From Bacteroidales bacterium (GTDB taxonomy: Bacteria > Bacteroidota > Bacteroidia > Bacteroidales > JAFGUD01), in assembly GCA_016938685.1 (NCBI GenBank), contig JAFGUD010000504.1, positions 1 through 39,757 of the forward strand: DNA of 39,757 nucleotides, read 5' to 3'. Below are positions 6,724-15,203 of the stretch, in pieces. The translations under genes were made by a program, and so were the position numbers. Every line of letters begins with the position of its first letter. Within the stretch, counting starts at the first letter, position 1. The notes under the pieces are model-generated. The model worked only from the letters and a program-made list of their open reading frames with translations. It did not search any database and was not told the DNA's origin.

Positions 6724-8607
6724 ATGAAAAGAACTCTATTTTTTTTACTAATTTTAGTTCCCGTTATCAGTTTTTCTCAAAAAACTATTAAAGGGACTGT
6801 TTTTGACTCAAATGACGGTTCACCAATTCCTGGTGCAGTTGTAAAAGTAAAAGGAACAACTATTGCAACTATTACTGATTTTGAAGGCAAATATATTTTG
6901 AATAATGTTCCGAACGATTCTAATACATTAGAATTTTCAATATTCGGAATGGAAACTCAAGAAATTGCGATTGAAGGAGAAATTGTAAATTGTTATATGA
7001 ATAGGTCGGAAGTAATACTTGAAGAAGTTGTTATTACAGCATTAGGAGTCACAAAAGAAAGAAAAGCAATAGGTTACTCTATAACATCTGTAACTTCCGA
7101 ATCTTATACAAAACCCAAAAAAGGGAAAAAAGACGCGGCATATTACGGAGGAGATGATGGAACTGGTTATCATGCTCAAATTGGAAGCGGACAACTAACT
7201 GCCGGAGAACTTAATGATTTTGGAAAATGGGAAATGTGGCAAGATATTGCTAAAGACCAACTAAATCAATACGTTTCGGTTTGGAACATTTATCCAAAAA
7301 CTAGGTATTGTGTACTTTTGACCGATCAGGACAACAAACCTGTTATCAACGCAAATGTTTTTCTTAAAACAAAATCGGAAACAATTTGGACTGCAAAAAC
7401 AGACAACACAGGAAAAGCCGAACTTTGGGCAAATATTTTTGACACAATAAATTTAAAAAAACTCTTTATTCAAGTTGAATTTCAAGGAAAAATAAATTCG
7501 ATAGAAAATCCTTCAACTTTTCACGAAGGCATAAATTTATTATCTATTGATACAAAATGTGATATTCCAGATATTGTTGACATTGCATTTGTTTTTGATG
7601 CGACAGGCTCTATGAGTGATGAAATGAGCTATTTGCAGGCTGAAATTTTAGATGTAATCAACAGAATAGAAAAAGACCATAAAGATTTAACCGTAAAACT
7701 TGGAAGTGTTTTTTACAGAGATAAAGGTGATGCTTATGTTACAATTTTTGAAGATTTCACATCCAAAATCACATCTGCTGTAAATTATATAAAAAAACAA
7801 CGAGCAGATGGTGGCGGAGATTTTCCCGAAGCAGTAGATGAAGCAATAGATGTTGCTGTTAATCAGTTAAATTGGGACGAAGACGCTCGTGCAAGAATAA
7901 TTTTTCTGGTACTTGATGCTCCTCCTCACCAAACAAAAGAGGCAATCAGAAAAATACAAAAAGCCACAAAAGAAGCTGCTGCAAAAGGAATTAGAATTAT
8001 TCCGATAACTTGCAGCGGAATAGACAAAAGCACCGAATATCTAATGCGTTCTATGGCACTTGCAACAAATGGAACTTATGTTTTTCTTACTGATGACAGC
8101 GGAATTGGAAATTCTCACATTGAACCAACAACAGACGAATGGGATGTTGAATTTCTAAATGATTTAATTGTTCGTCTTGTTGACCAATATATCGTAACAC
8201 CAACTTGCGACAACCAAATTACTGTTGATAAAGAAGACTTACAAGAAGACACTGTTCTAGTTAATTATAATATTATTGAAAAAGACTCTATTTCTAATGA
8301 TATTGACACGATTTTTACAACAAATTACAATTCGACTAACGTAATAAATCCTGATGTAACAGAACCCTCTGAACAAAAATTAAAGATATATCCAAATCCT
8401 ACCGAAGGTGATTTAACAATTGAAATTACCGGTGAAATATCTGAGTTTTATATATGTGACTTTTCGGGTAAAATACTCGAACGCCACGAAACCGGAAAAC
8501 AATCAGAAATAAAATTAAATATCGGAATTTATCCACAGGGAATTTACTTTGTTCGTTATTTTGTTGGAGATGAACTCAAAAGCGGAAAGGTTATTTTGAT
8601 GTACTAA
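6724..8607 (+). CDS. secreted vWA-domain protein with SusC-like N-terminal head and T9SS sorting domain
   Basis: A 627-residue exported protein. The signal peptide covers 1-18. A CarboxypepD_reg-like beta domain occupies about 20-95. It runs into EEVVITALGVTKERKAIGYS (100-119), the stretch that in SusC receptors joins the head domain to the plug, but no plug or barrel follows. A linker with LTAGELNDFGKWEMW (158-172) leads to a second beta-sandwich (about 194-275). A von Willebrand A domain covers about 284-490, with MIDAS residues D292, T294 and S296 (DATGS) and D398. A type A T9SS C-terminal domain (about 553-627) begins KIYPNPTEG and ends GKVILMY. The protein is expected to be exported by Sec, then crossed over the outer membrane by T9SS and anchored at the surface. 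Function unknown; metal-dependent binding to protein or glycan is the family expectation for vWA. Confidence 0.85.
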   Translation: MKRTLFFLLILVPVISFSQKTIKGTVFDSNDGSPIPGAVVKVKGTTIATITDFEGKYILNNVPNDSNTLEFSIFGMETQEIAIEGEIVNCYMNRSEVILEEVVITALGVTKERKAIGYSITSVTSESYTKPKKGKKDAAYYGGDDGTGYHAQIGSGQLTAGELNDFGKWEMWQDIAKDQLNQYVSVWNIYPKTRYCVLLTDQDNKPVINANVFLKTKSETIWTAKTDNTGKAELWANIFDTINLKKLFIQVEFQGKINSIENPSTFHEGINLLSIDTKCDIPDIVDIAFVFDATGSMSDEMSYLQAEILDVINRIEKDHKDLTVKLGSVFYRDKGDAYVTIFEDFTSKITSAVNYIKKQRADGGGDFPEAVDEAIDVAVNQLNWDEDARARIIFLVLDAPPHQTKEAIRKIQKATKEAAAKGIRIIPITCSGIDKSTEYLMRSMALATNGTYVFLTDDSGIGNSHIEPTTDEWDVEFLNDLIVRLVDQYIVTPTCDNQITVDKEDLQEDTVLVNYNIIEKDSISNDIDTIFTTNYNSTNVINPDVTEPSEQKLKIYPNPTEGDLTIEITGEISEFYICDFSGKILERHETGKQSEIKLNIGIYPQGIYFVRYFVGDELKSGKVILMY

Positions 8608-8615
8608 TATTTCAA

Positions 8616-8661
8616 AAAAAGATTGTCCTTTATTATCAATAAAAACATGGACAATCTTTTT
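8616..8661. terminator. bidirectional rho-independent terminator
   Basis: A 13-bp perfect stem, AAAAAGATTGTCC (8616-8628) / GGACAATCTTTTT (8649-8661), with a 20-nt loop. T runs form on both strands. It lies exactly between the convergent vWA and aminotransferase genes and can serve both. Confidence 0.85.
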
Positions 8662-8673
8662 GTTTTCTTTTTT

Positions 8674-9798
8674 CTAAAATAATTTGACAACTTTTTCAAT
8701 TCTGAACTTCTCTTCTTCTGTCAAATTTGATCCACTTGGCAAACACAACCCTTTACTAAATAAATCTTCAGAAACTCCATTAAGATAAGAAGGATATTTT
8801 TCAAAAATAGGCTGTAAGTGCATTGGTTTCCACAACGGACGACATTCAATATTCTCTTTTTCAAAAGCCAAACGCAAATCACTATTAGTAAAACCTGATT
8901 TTTTTTCATCAATTAAAATAGTTGTCAACCAATAATTTGAAAAGAAAAATTCATTTGGCTCTTCTAAGAAAATTATTCCTTCTTTATTTTTAAAAATTTC
9001 TTTATAAAACTTAAAGTTTTGGCGTCTTTGTTCAATTCTTTTATCAAGCACCTCCATCTGTCCTCTACCAATTCCGGCGACAATATTACTCATTCGATAA
9101 TTATATCCAATTTGAGAATGTTGATAATGAGGTGCGTTATCACGAGCTTGTGTGGCTAAAAATCTGGCATTTGAAATTCCCTCAACATTATTAGAAACAA
9201 GTGCTCCTCCCCCGGAAGTTGTAATTATTTTATTTCCATTGAAAGATAAAACACCGAAATCTCCAAAAGTTCCGGCTTTTTTACCCTTAAAACTACTCCC
9301 AAGAGCTTCTGCTGCATCTTCAATAACAGGAATTTTATATTTTTCAGCAATTTGGACAATTTCTTCAATCTTAGCAGGCATACCATACAAGTGAACAACA
9401 ATTATAGCCTTTGGTTTCCTCCCTTTTTCAATTCTACTTTGAATAGCTTTTTCCAATATTTCTGGCGACATATTCCATGTTTCTGCTTCGCTGTCGACTA
9501 AAACAGGTGTTGCATGCTGATAAATAATTGGGTTTACGGAAGCAGAAAATGTAAAAGTAGAAACTAACACCTCATCATCTTTTTGAACACCTAATAAAAT
9601 CAGTGCCAAATGAATAGCAGCAGTTCCGGAACTCAAAACCGCAACTTCAGAAATATTCAAATATTTTGCAATATCTTTTTCAAAATTATCAACATTTGGA
9701 CCTAACGGAGCAACCCAGTTAGTTTCTATCGCCTCGTTAATATAATTTATTTCATTGCCTCCTAAATGAGGAGAAGATAAGTAAATTCTTGGTTTCAT
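8674..9798 (-). CDS. DegT/DnrJ/EryC1/StrS family sugar aminotransferase
   Basis: A 374-residue PLP enzyme of the nucleotide-sugar aminotransferase family. It is expected to aminate a 4-keto-6-deoxy UDP-sugar. The PLP lysine is K190 in SFNGNKIITT. D161 in VIEDAAEALGS contacts the pyridine nitrogen, and SSGTAAIHLAL (57-67) forms the phosphate cradle. The start MKPRIYLSSPHLGG is typical of the PglE/EpsN-like branch, which makes the bacillosamine precursor; that substrate is inference. It follows the sugar transferase by 6 nt in a two-gene operon, the arrangement seen in loci where a diamino sugar is the first sugar on the lipid. No 4,6-dehydratase is present in the window. Confidence 0.9.
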   Translation of the reverse strand: MKPRIYLSSPHLGGNEINYINEAIETNWVAPLGPNVDNFEKDIAKYLNISEVAVLSSGTAAIHLALILLGVQKDDEVLVSTFTFSASVNPIIYQHATPVLVDSEAETWNMSPEILEKAIQSRIEKGRKPKAIIVVHLYGMPAKIEEIVQIAEKYKIPVIEDAAEALGSSFKGKKAGTFGDFGVLSFNGNKIITTSGGGALVSNNVEGISNARFLATQARDNAPHYQHSQIGYNYRMSNIVAGIGRGQMEVLDKRIEQRRQNFKFYKEIFKNKEGIIFLEEPNEFFFSNYWLTTILIDEKKSGFTNSDLRLAFEKENIECRPLWKPMHLQPIFEKYPSYLNGVSEDLFSKGLCLPSGSNLTEEEKFRIEKVVKLF

Positions 9799-9804
9799 AA
9801 TTTA

Positions 9805-10389
9805 TCAAAATACGGTTTTAAAAATATATTTTAAATCAAGAAAAATATTGTGTTTTTCGTAATATTCTAGGTTAATTTTTACTTTATCGGGGAAAATAAC
9901 TTTGTTGTTGTATTCAATAGGATTTTCAATTTTTGACAGAATTTCTTCTTCATTTGCATATTTTAAAGATGCAGGACCTGTTATTCCAGGTTTTAATTTT
10001 AGTATTTTTCTATCTTCTCCTTTTAGACTATCAGCATAACCCGGCACATCAGGCCTAGGACCAACAAAACTCATTGTTCCATTTAATACATTCCATAGCT
10101 CGGGCAACTCGTCTATTTTGTATTTGCGAAGTTTAGCTCCAAGTGCGGTAATTCTTGCTTCGCCTGCGACTGATACCGAAGACCCGCTGTGAGAAACAGA
10201 CATTGTTCGAAATTTGAAAATAGTAAAAATTTTGGCATTTTTCCCAACACGTTTTTGCTTAAAAATAATAGGTCCTTCCGGCATTTTTATTTTAATCATA
10301 ATCGCTACAACTAATAAAACCGGCCATAAAATAATTAGCCCTAAAAAAGCAACTACTCTATCAAATATTTCTTTAATTATATTTCGCAT
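9805..10389 (-). CDS. initiating sugar transferase (monotopic phosphoglycosyl transferase)
   Basis: A PglC/WcaJ-type phosphoglycosyl transferase of about 194 residues. It moves a sugar phosphate from a UDP-sugar onto undecaprenyl phosphate, the first step of surface-glycan assembly. A re-entrant hydrophobic helix lies near the N-terminus (ILWPVLLVVAIMI). It is followed by GPIIFKQKRVGKN, FKFRTM, the catalytic Asp-Glu pair in KIDELPELWNVL, and SFVGPRP. The frame is open to an ATG at 10440, but a TAATTTTG -7 box (10417-10410) lies between the two ATGs, and family proteins begin near MRNIIKEIFDR, so 10389 is chosen. It is the short PglC form, without the multi-span N-terminal domain of WbaP. Confidence 0.92.
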   Translation of the reverse strand: MRNIIKEIFDRVVAFLGLIILWPVLLVVAIMIKIKMPEGPIIFKQKRVGKNAKIFTIFKFRTMSVSHSGSSVSVAGEARITALGAKLRKYKIDELPELWNVLNGTMSFVGPRPDVPGYADSLKGEDRKILKLKPGITGPASLKYANEEEILSKIENPIEYNNKVIFPDKVKINLEYYEKHNIFLDLKYIFKTVF

Positions 10390-10409
10390 AAAAAACCGAT
10401 AATTATGGG

Positions 10410-10417
10410 CAAAATTA
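10410..10417 (-). promoter_or_regulatory. -7 box for the sugar transferase operon
   Basis: TAATTTTG on the minus strand matches TAnnTTTG exactly. It predicts initiation near 10403, about 14 nt before the ATG at 10389. No well-spaced -33 element was found. Confidence 0.45.
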
Positions 10418-10469
10418 AGCCATTTTTCATCAAAAAACACAGATACCTAATCTTTTCAATTTTTTATAT

Positions 10470-10477
10470 TAGTTTTG
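10470..10477 (+). promoter_or_regulatory. -7 box for the polysaccharide operon
   Basis: TAGTTTTG matches TAnnTTTG exactly and predicts a leader of about 47 nt before the ATG at 10531. It lies 53 nt from the divergent minus-strand box, so both halves of the locus are driven from this 141-nt spacer. No convincing -33 element was found. Confidence 0.45.
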
Positions 10478-10530
10478 CGACCCAATTATTTCTTTCAAAA
10501 GAATGTAATAAATTGATTTTTAAAGCATAA

Positions 10531-12672
10531 ATGACCTTGGAAACAAATCAATATAATTTAAAATCCATTGTTGAAAAAGCATTCGTTTTCTTCACTTGTG
10601 CAATGGTTTTTTCGTTACCTTTTGGAATATTTTTATCCAAAATAACAATTCTTGTATGGATTTTTTTCTGGATTATTTTCGTTGTAAGCAACAGATTTAA
10701 ACTTAAAATACAACTTTCAAAACCGCAAAAAATACTATTTATATCATTACTGATTTTTCTTTTATTGCATATTTTAGGGTTATTATATACCGAAAACATA
10801 AAAGCCGGTCTTCGTAATATAAACATTAAAATTTATTTATTTGTAATACCTTTTATTGTTGTTTCAAGCTCCAATTTTTTAAGTCAAAAATCAAAATCAA
10901 TATTAAATTCTTTTGTATTAGGAAATATTTTGACTTCACTATTTTTAGTAATTAGAGCATTTTATCGTTCTTTGAATATTATTGATGGGAAAATATTCTT
11001 TAATGCTTCTGTAAATTCGGATTATTCTTTTTTCGAATCAATTTCATACTGGGGCAATTATTTTTTTTACTCACCTTTTTCTTTTTTTGGTCACCCTTCT
11101 TATGCATCTCTGATGATTTTGATTTCTGTTGCAATCATAATTTTTCACAATAATATTTTTCAAAAAGAAAAAACATTTTTAAGTACTTTTTTTGACAATA
11201 AAATAATTAGACAAACAATTATATTTTTTCTAATTGGGATTGTATTCTTACTTTCATCAAAGGCAAATTTTTTAGCACTAATTGTTTCGTTCTTTTTAAT
11301 TCTAGTGTTTTCAGGTATAAAGAGAAAATATTTATACATATTTTTGATGATACTTTTCTCAATTGTAATTTTGTCTAGAAATGGAAGATTTAGCATATAT
11401 CTAAAATATCTAACACAGGAAAAAACAACAAATTCATCTATCAAATCGGGCACACAACGATACTATATTTGGCAATCAGCTTTTGAAATTATTGACGAAA
11501 ACTTTATTTATGGAGTTGGTACAGGAGATGTAGATGACGAATTTTCGAACCATGTTGGTAATGATAAGCTAAAAAGCCTTAATAATCTTCACAATGAGTT
11601 TATTGAGTCTTTTGTAAGACTTGGTCTATCAGGCTTTTTAACTATTCTTTTCATTTTTATTTTTGGTTTTTGGTATGCTTATAAAAATCGAAATTTCACT
11701 CTACTTTTATTTTTTACAATAACAGCAATAAATTTCTTTTTTGAGTCAATGCTAGATCGTGTAAGTGGGACTATAATATTTGCTTTTTTTTACAGTTTTC
11801 TGCCTTTTTCAAAACAAAAAACAACTCCTCAGAAAACTAAATCTGATAGAATTACTCATGAAATATTAAATATTTCTTTGTTTATAACTCTTTTTGTGTA
11901 TTTCCTCACGATATTTCAAAAAGGACTAATCCTTAATGCATACGAGTTAAATTACTCAAATTCAGAATTCAGTATTAGTTTTTTAGCATTTAAAATATGG
12001 TGTTTAATTTTTGCGATTCCTAATTTATTATGGGTCAAATTTTTTGATGTTTTTATACTTTCATTAACATCTGTTTTATTTTTCAACGAGTTTAAAGATT
12101 TCAAAATTTCAAAAAAAATTGTTATCTGGTTTTTAATAATTATTTCTGCTGTTTTATTATCCGCAATTAATTTAATTTACATAAATTCATTATTGTTTCT
12201 ATTACTGTTTTTTGTACTAAAATTCTACGTAAAATTCTACAAATCAAATAAAACAAAGAAGTATTTATTTCTTTCAGCATTGTTTTTTGTCCTTTTTCTT
12301 AAAATTTTAACCGAAGTTAATTTTACTAAAATGAATTTAATGGAAAAAAATAATTATTTATTTGTTAAAAACGATAACCTTGTAAATTCAAAAAACATTG
12401 GCTTAATAGGAATCAAAGACTACGAAGGAAAAATTTTAGCACTTGAGGAAATTATAAATTTTGCAAATTCAGATGAAATAATAAAAGAAAATTGTATTAC
12501 AAACATTATCGCATTTTCATATCTTGCTGATATAGAATTCAATGCAATAAAAAAACCTATATCAAAAGTAGATTCTATCTGCATTTTTTCGTATAAACAA
12601 GACAATTTTAAAGGCAAAAACATATTTGAAAACGAGAATTTTATTGTAATTAAAACCCTTTCTACAGAATGA
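10531..12672 (+). CDS. O-antigen ligase/polymerase family membrane protein with C-terminal extension
   Basis: A 713-residue multi-span membrane protein, first gene of the plus-strand operon. The N-terminal half (about 20-430) has the pattern of the Wzy/WaaL O-antigen ligase family: many helices and a large periplasmic loop with GTQRYYIWQSAFEIIDENFI, GVGTGDV and NNLHNEFIESFVRLGLSG. This family joins or polymerises lipid-linked glycans on the periplasmic side. About 180 further residues (440-600) contain another block of hydrophobic helices, and a soluble tail follows (about 605-713). Both are beyond the usual family length of 400-450. The tail is unrecognised. The stop overlaps the next start as ATGA, implying translational coupling. 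Ligase versus polymerase cannot be decided from sequence. Confidence 0.82.
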   Translation: MTLETNQYNLKSIVEKAFVFFTCAMVFSLPFGIFLSKITILVWIFFWIIFVVSNRFKLKIQLSKPQKILFISLLIFLLLHILGLLYTENIKAGLRNINIKIYLFVIPFIVVSSSNFLSQKSKSILNSFVLGNILTSLFLVIRAFYRSLNIIDGKIFFNASVNSDYSFFESISYWGNYFFYSPFSFFGHPSYASLMILISVAIIIFHNNIFQKEKTFLSTFFDNKIIRQTIIFFLIGIVFLLSSKANFLALIVSFFLILVFSGIKRKYLYIFLMILFSIVILSRNGRFSIYLKYLTQEKTTNSSIKSGTQRYYIWQSAFEIIDENFIYGVGTGDVDDEFSNHVGNDKLKSLNNLHNEFIESFVRLGLSGFLTILFIFIFGFWYAYKNRNFTLLLFFTITAINFFFESMLDRVSGTIIFAFFYSFLPFSKQKTTPQKTKSDRITHEILNISLFITLFVYFLTIFQKGLILNAYELNYSNSEFSISFLAFKIWCLIFAIPNLLWVKFFDVFILSLTSVLFFNEFKDFKISKKIVIWFLIIISAVLLSAINLIYINSLLFLLLFFVLKFYVKFYKSNKTKKYLFLSALFFVLFLKILTEVNFTKMNLMEKNNYLFVKNDNLVNSKNIGLIGIKDYEGKILALEEIINFANSDEIIKENCITNIIAFSYLADIEFNAIKKPISKVDSICIFSYKQDNFKGKNIFENENFIVIKTLSTE

Positions 12673-13943
12673 TTAAGAAGATATTAGCTAAGATATCAGG
12701 CTCAGAGTTTAACAAAAACAGCCTGACTTTAATAAGCGGAACAACTATTGCCCAGCTTTTGCCAATCGCTGTTTCTCCAATACTAACACGAATATACACT
12801 CCCGAAGATTTCGGTGTATTAGCCTTGTTTATGTCTTTATCTATGATTCTTTCTATTGTGGCAACAGGGAGGTATGAATTAGCAATTCTGTTGCCAAAAA
12901 AAGACTCGCACGGATTTAATCTACTAGCTCTATCGATAATACTAGCAGGTATTTTTTCTGTGATTCTCATGATTGCTCTTTTCTTTTTTCACGATTTTTT
13001 TGTTGATTTACTTGATAACCCAAAGATTGGAGGCTGGCTTTATCTTTTACCAATTGTAGTTTTCTTTTTGTCGGGTTATAATGCACTAAATTACTTTCAT
13101 ACCAGATTTAAAAATTATAAAATTCTTGCTAAATATCGCATTTTACGTTCAGGAGTAATGTCTGTTTTTCAAATAGGCTTATTTTTTCTGCACAATGGTA
13201 TTTTAGCACTTGTAAGTGGATATTCTCTCGCCCAATTGAGTGGGAATACAGCCATGATGCGTGAAGCATTAAAAAATAAAGAATTAAGGAAATCAGTATC
13301 GAAAGTTAAAATAATTGCATTGGCAAAAAAGTACAGTAATTTCCCAAAGTCTACATTATTTGCAAATCTGCTTAACAAAGGCAGCTCTGAAATGCCAAAT
13401 ATCTTGATAACTCCAATTTTTAATTCTTCAATATTAGGTTTTTATTCCTTGGGATACCGATTATTGGCAGTTCCTAGTACTTTTATTGGAGGATCTTTGT
13501 CGCAAGTATTTATGCAAGCCGCCAACGAAGAAATAATTAAAACAGGCAAAAGCAATATTATTTTCAAGTCGGTATTTAAAAAATTATTGTTGATTGGAAT
13601 TCCATTTTTTACAATTTTAGCATTAACAGCCGAGCCGGTTTTTGGCTTTGTTTTCGGGAAAGAATGGACTGTTGCCGGTACTTATGCAATGTATATGTCT
13701 CCTCTATTATTTACAAGGTTTGTTGTATCTACTTTGTCTGTTGTACTATACGTTTTTGAAAAACATGCAATTATTTTATTTATTCAGATTACAATGTTTA
13801 TCTTATCTGTTGGGATTTTTTTGTCAGCATTTATTTTTAAACTTGATATCCAAAATTTTTTACTTTTGTATTCTCTTATTTTAACAGCTTTCTACTTAAT
13901 TTATTTGTTTATTTTGTGGAAAGCTGCTAACGCCAAATTATGA
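12669..13943 (+). CDS. Wzx-type polysaccharide flippase
   Basis: A 424-residue integral membrane protein of the MATE-like polysaccharide flippase superfamily. It is expected to turn undecaprenyl-linked oligosaccharide from the cytoplasmic to the periplasmic face. Its N-terminus shows the family pattern SLTLISGTTIAQLLPIAVSP, then LTRIYTPEDFGVLALF. This is followed by about a dozen hydrophobic helices and the second-half signature FYSLGYRLLAVPSTFIGG. The start overlaps the ligase gene stop, and the end overlaps the next start (both ATGA). Its place between two polymerase-like genes supports a Wzx/Wzy-dependent pathway. Confidence 0.88.
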   Translation: MIKKILAKISGSEFNKNSLTLISGTTIAQLLPIAVSPILTRIYTPEDFGVLALFMSLSMILSIVATGRYELAILLPKKDSHGFNLLALSIILAGIFSVILMIALFFFHDFFVDLLDNPKIGGWLYLLPIVVFFLSGYNALNYFHTRFKNYKILAKYRILRSGVMSVFQIGLFFLHNGILALVSGYSLAQLSGNTAMMREALKNKELRKSVSKVKIIALAKKYSNFPKSTLFANLLNKGSSEMPNILITPIFNSSILGFYSLGYRLLAVPSTFIGGSLSQVFMQAANEEIIKTGKSNIIFKSVFKKLLLIGIPFFTILALTAEPVFGFVFGKEWTVAGTYAMYMSPLLFTRFVVSTLSVVLYVFEKHAIILFIQITMFILSVGIFLSAFIFKLDIQNFLLLYSLILTAFYLIYLFILWKAANAKL

Positions 13944-15190
13944 AGTTGATTGTCAATAAATATAAATTTACCAATGTCATAACACTGGTTATAATTTTTT
14001 TCTTTTTAGAGTTTGTTTACAAAGGATTTATATTCAATCGATTTGAATACATGGGATTTACATATTCTTTCAATTTAGTAAAATACATTGAAACTAAAAT
14101 GTTATTCTTTTTCGTACTTTTTTTTATTTCATTCAAAACACCTTCTCGTTTTATTTATTCCATAAATACAATCTTTTTTCTTTTTATGTTTATTCCTAGT
14201 TTAATTATTTTTGAATTTATTCCCTCTAATAAATTTATTATATATTCCTTGGCGTTTTTCTTAATATTACTTCATTCAACAAGTTTTGTCTCAATAAAAA
14301 TCAAACTTCCTAAAATATCCGAAAAGCAATCAATTTATATTGTGTTAATTTTTGCTGTAATTATGCTAATTCCAATATTTGCACAATACAAATTTAATTT
14401 AAATTTTAATGTCTTGAAATTTCAGGATATTTATGAAGTTAGAAGCGAAACAGGAGATAATTTAGCATTAATAGGATATTTATACAATTGGTTGGCAAAA
14501 GTAATTATTCCTGTTTTAATTGCTTTTAGTTTAATCAAAAAACACAAACTATTAACGATTTTCGGTGTCTCTGTCTTATTGTATCTTTTTATTGCTCAAG
14601 CTCATAAGTCAGTTTTTTTTGGGATAATAATAGTTCTTTTCTTTTATTTCATAAAGAATTACTACAAAAAAATCACTTTTTTTATTATAATTTTATTATT
14701 AGTTTTTATTTCAACTCATATTCTTACATACACTACCGGGATTTATGCTCCAGAATCAATTCTTATAAGAAGAGTCTTTTTTGTTCCTGCTTTATTAAAT
14801 ACTTATTATTTTGATTTTTTCGATCAAAATTACATTTATCTATCACATAGTATTTTCAAAAATTTCTTGACTTACCCATTTGATGTTCCTCCGCCTGCTG
14901 TGATTGGAATGGAATATTTTAATTCGGAAGCAACAAATGCAAATAATGGATTTATATCAGATGGGTTTATGAATTTTGGATATTTTGGTGTAATTTTATA
15001 TTCTATATTAGTAGTAATTCTTTTCAAATTCTTCGATATTCTTAGATTAGATTCTCGTTATTTCGGAATTTTCTTCGTAATTATTTTCACTTTAATTAGT
15101 AGTGCTTTTCTAACTTCTTTGCTAACTCACGGGATTTTAGTTTTAATCCTACTAGCCATATTTATCATGCAGAATCAAAAAAACAAATGA
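13940..15190 (+). CDS. Wzy-like polysaccharide polymerase (multi-span membrane protein)
   Basis: A 416-residue, very hydrophobic protein with about 10-12 predicted helices. A larger extracytoplasmic loop lies around residues 270-345, including PFDVPPPAVIGMEYFNSEA and NNGFISDGFMNFGYFG. The NGFISDGFMNFGYFG segment before a helix is typical of O-antigen polymerase Wzy proteins, which are poorly conserved and named mostly by topology and context. It overlaps the flippase gene by 4 nt. Having both this protein and the 713-residue ligase-like protein suggests one polymerises the repeat unit and the other transfers it or works on a second glycan; this is inference. Confidence 0.72.
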   Translation: MKLIVNKYKFTNVITLVIIFFFLEFVYKGFIFNRFEYMGFTYSFNLVKYIETKMLFFFVLFFISFKTPSRFIYSINTIFFLFMFIPSLIIFEFIPSNKFIIYSLAFFLILLHSTSFVSIKIKLPKISEKQSIYIVLIFAVIMLIPIFAQYKFNLNFNVLKFQDIYEVRSETGDNLALIGYLYNWLAKVIIPVLIAFSLIKKHKLLTIFGVSVLLYLFIAQAHKSVFFGIIIVLFFYFIKNYYKKITFFIIILLLVFISTHILTYTTGIYAPESILIRRVFFVPALLNTYYFDFFDQNYIYLSHSIFKNFLTYPFDVPPPAVIGMEYFNSEATNANNGFISDGFMNFGYFGVILYSILVVILFKFFDILRLDSRYFGIFFVIIFTLISSAFLTSLLTHGILVLILLAIFIMQNQKNK

Positions 15191-15203
15191 AAAATTATAA
15201 ATA

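Noticed and set aside
7021-7080. TonB receptor fragment or frameshifted SusC gene suggested by the SusC-like junction.
   Set aside because: The frame is intact through vWA and T9SS domains, and no plug or barrel sequence follows in any frame, so it is a true fusion and not a broken receptor.
10387-10440. ATG at 10440 as the start of the sugar transferase.
   Set aside because: A TAnnTTTG box lies between it and the later ATG at 10389, and family proteins begin at the later Met.
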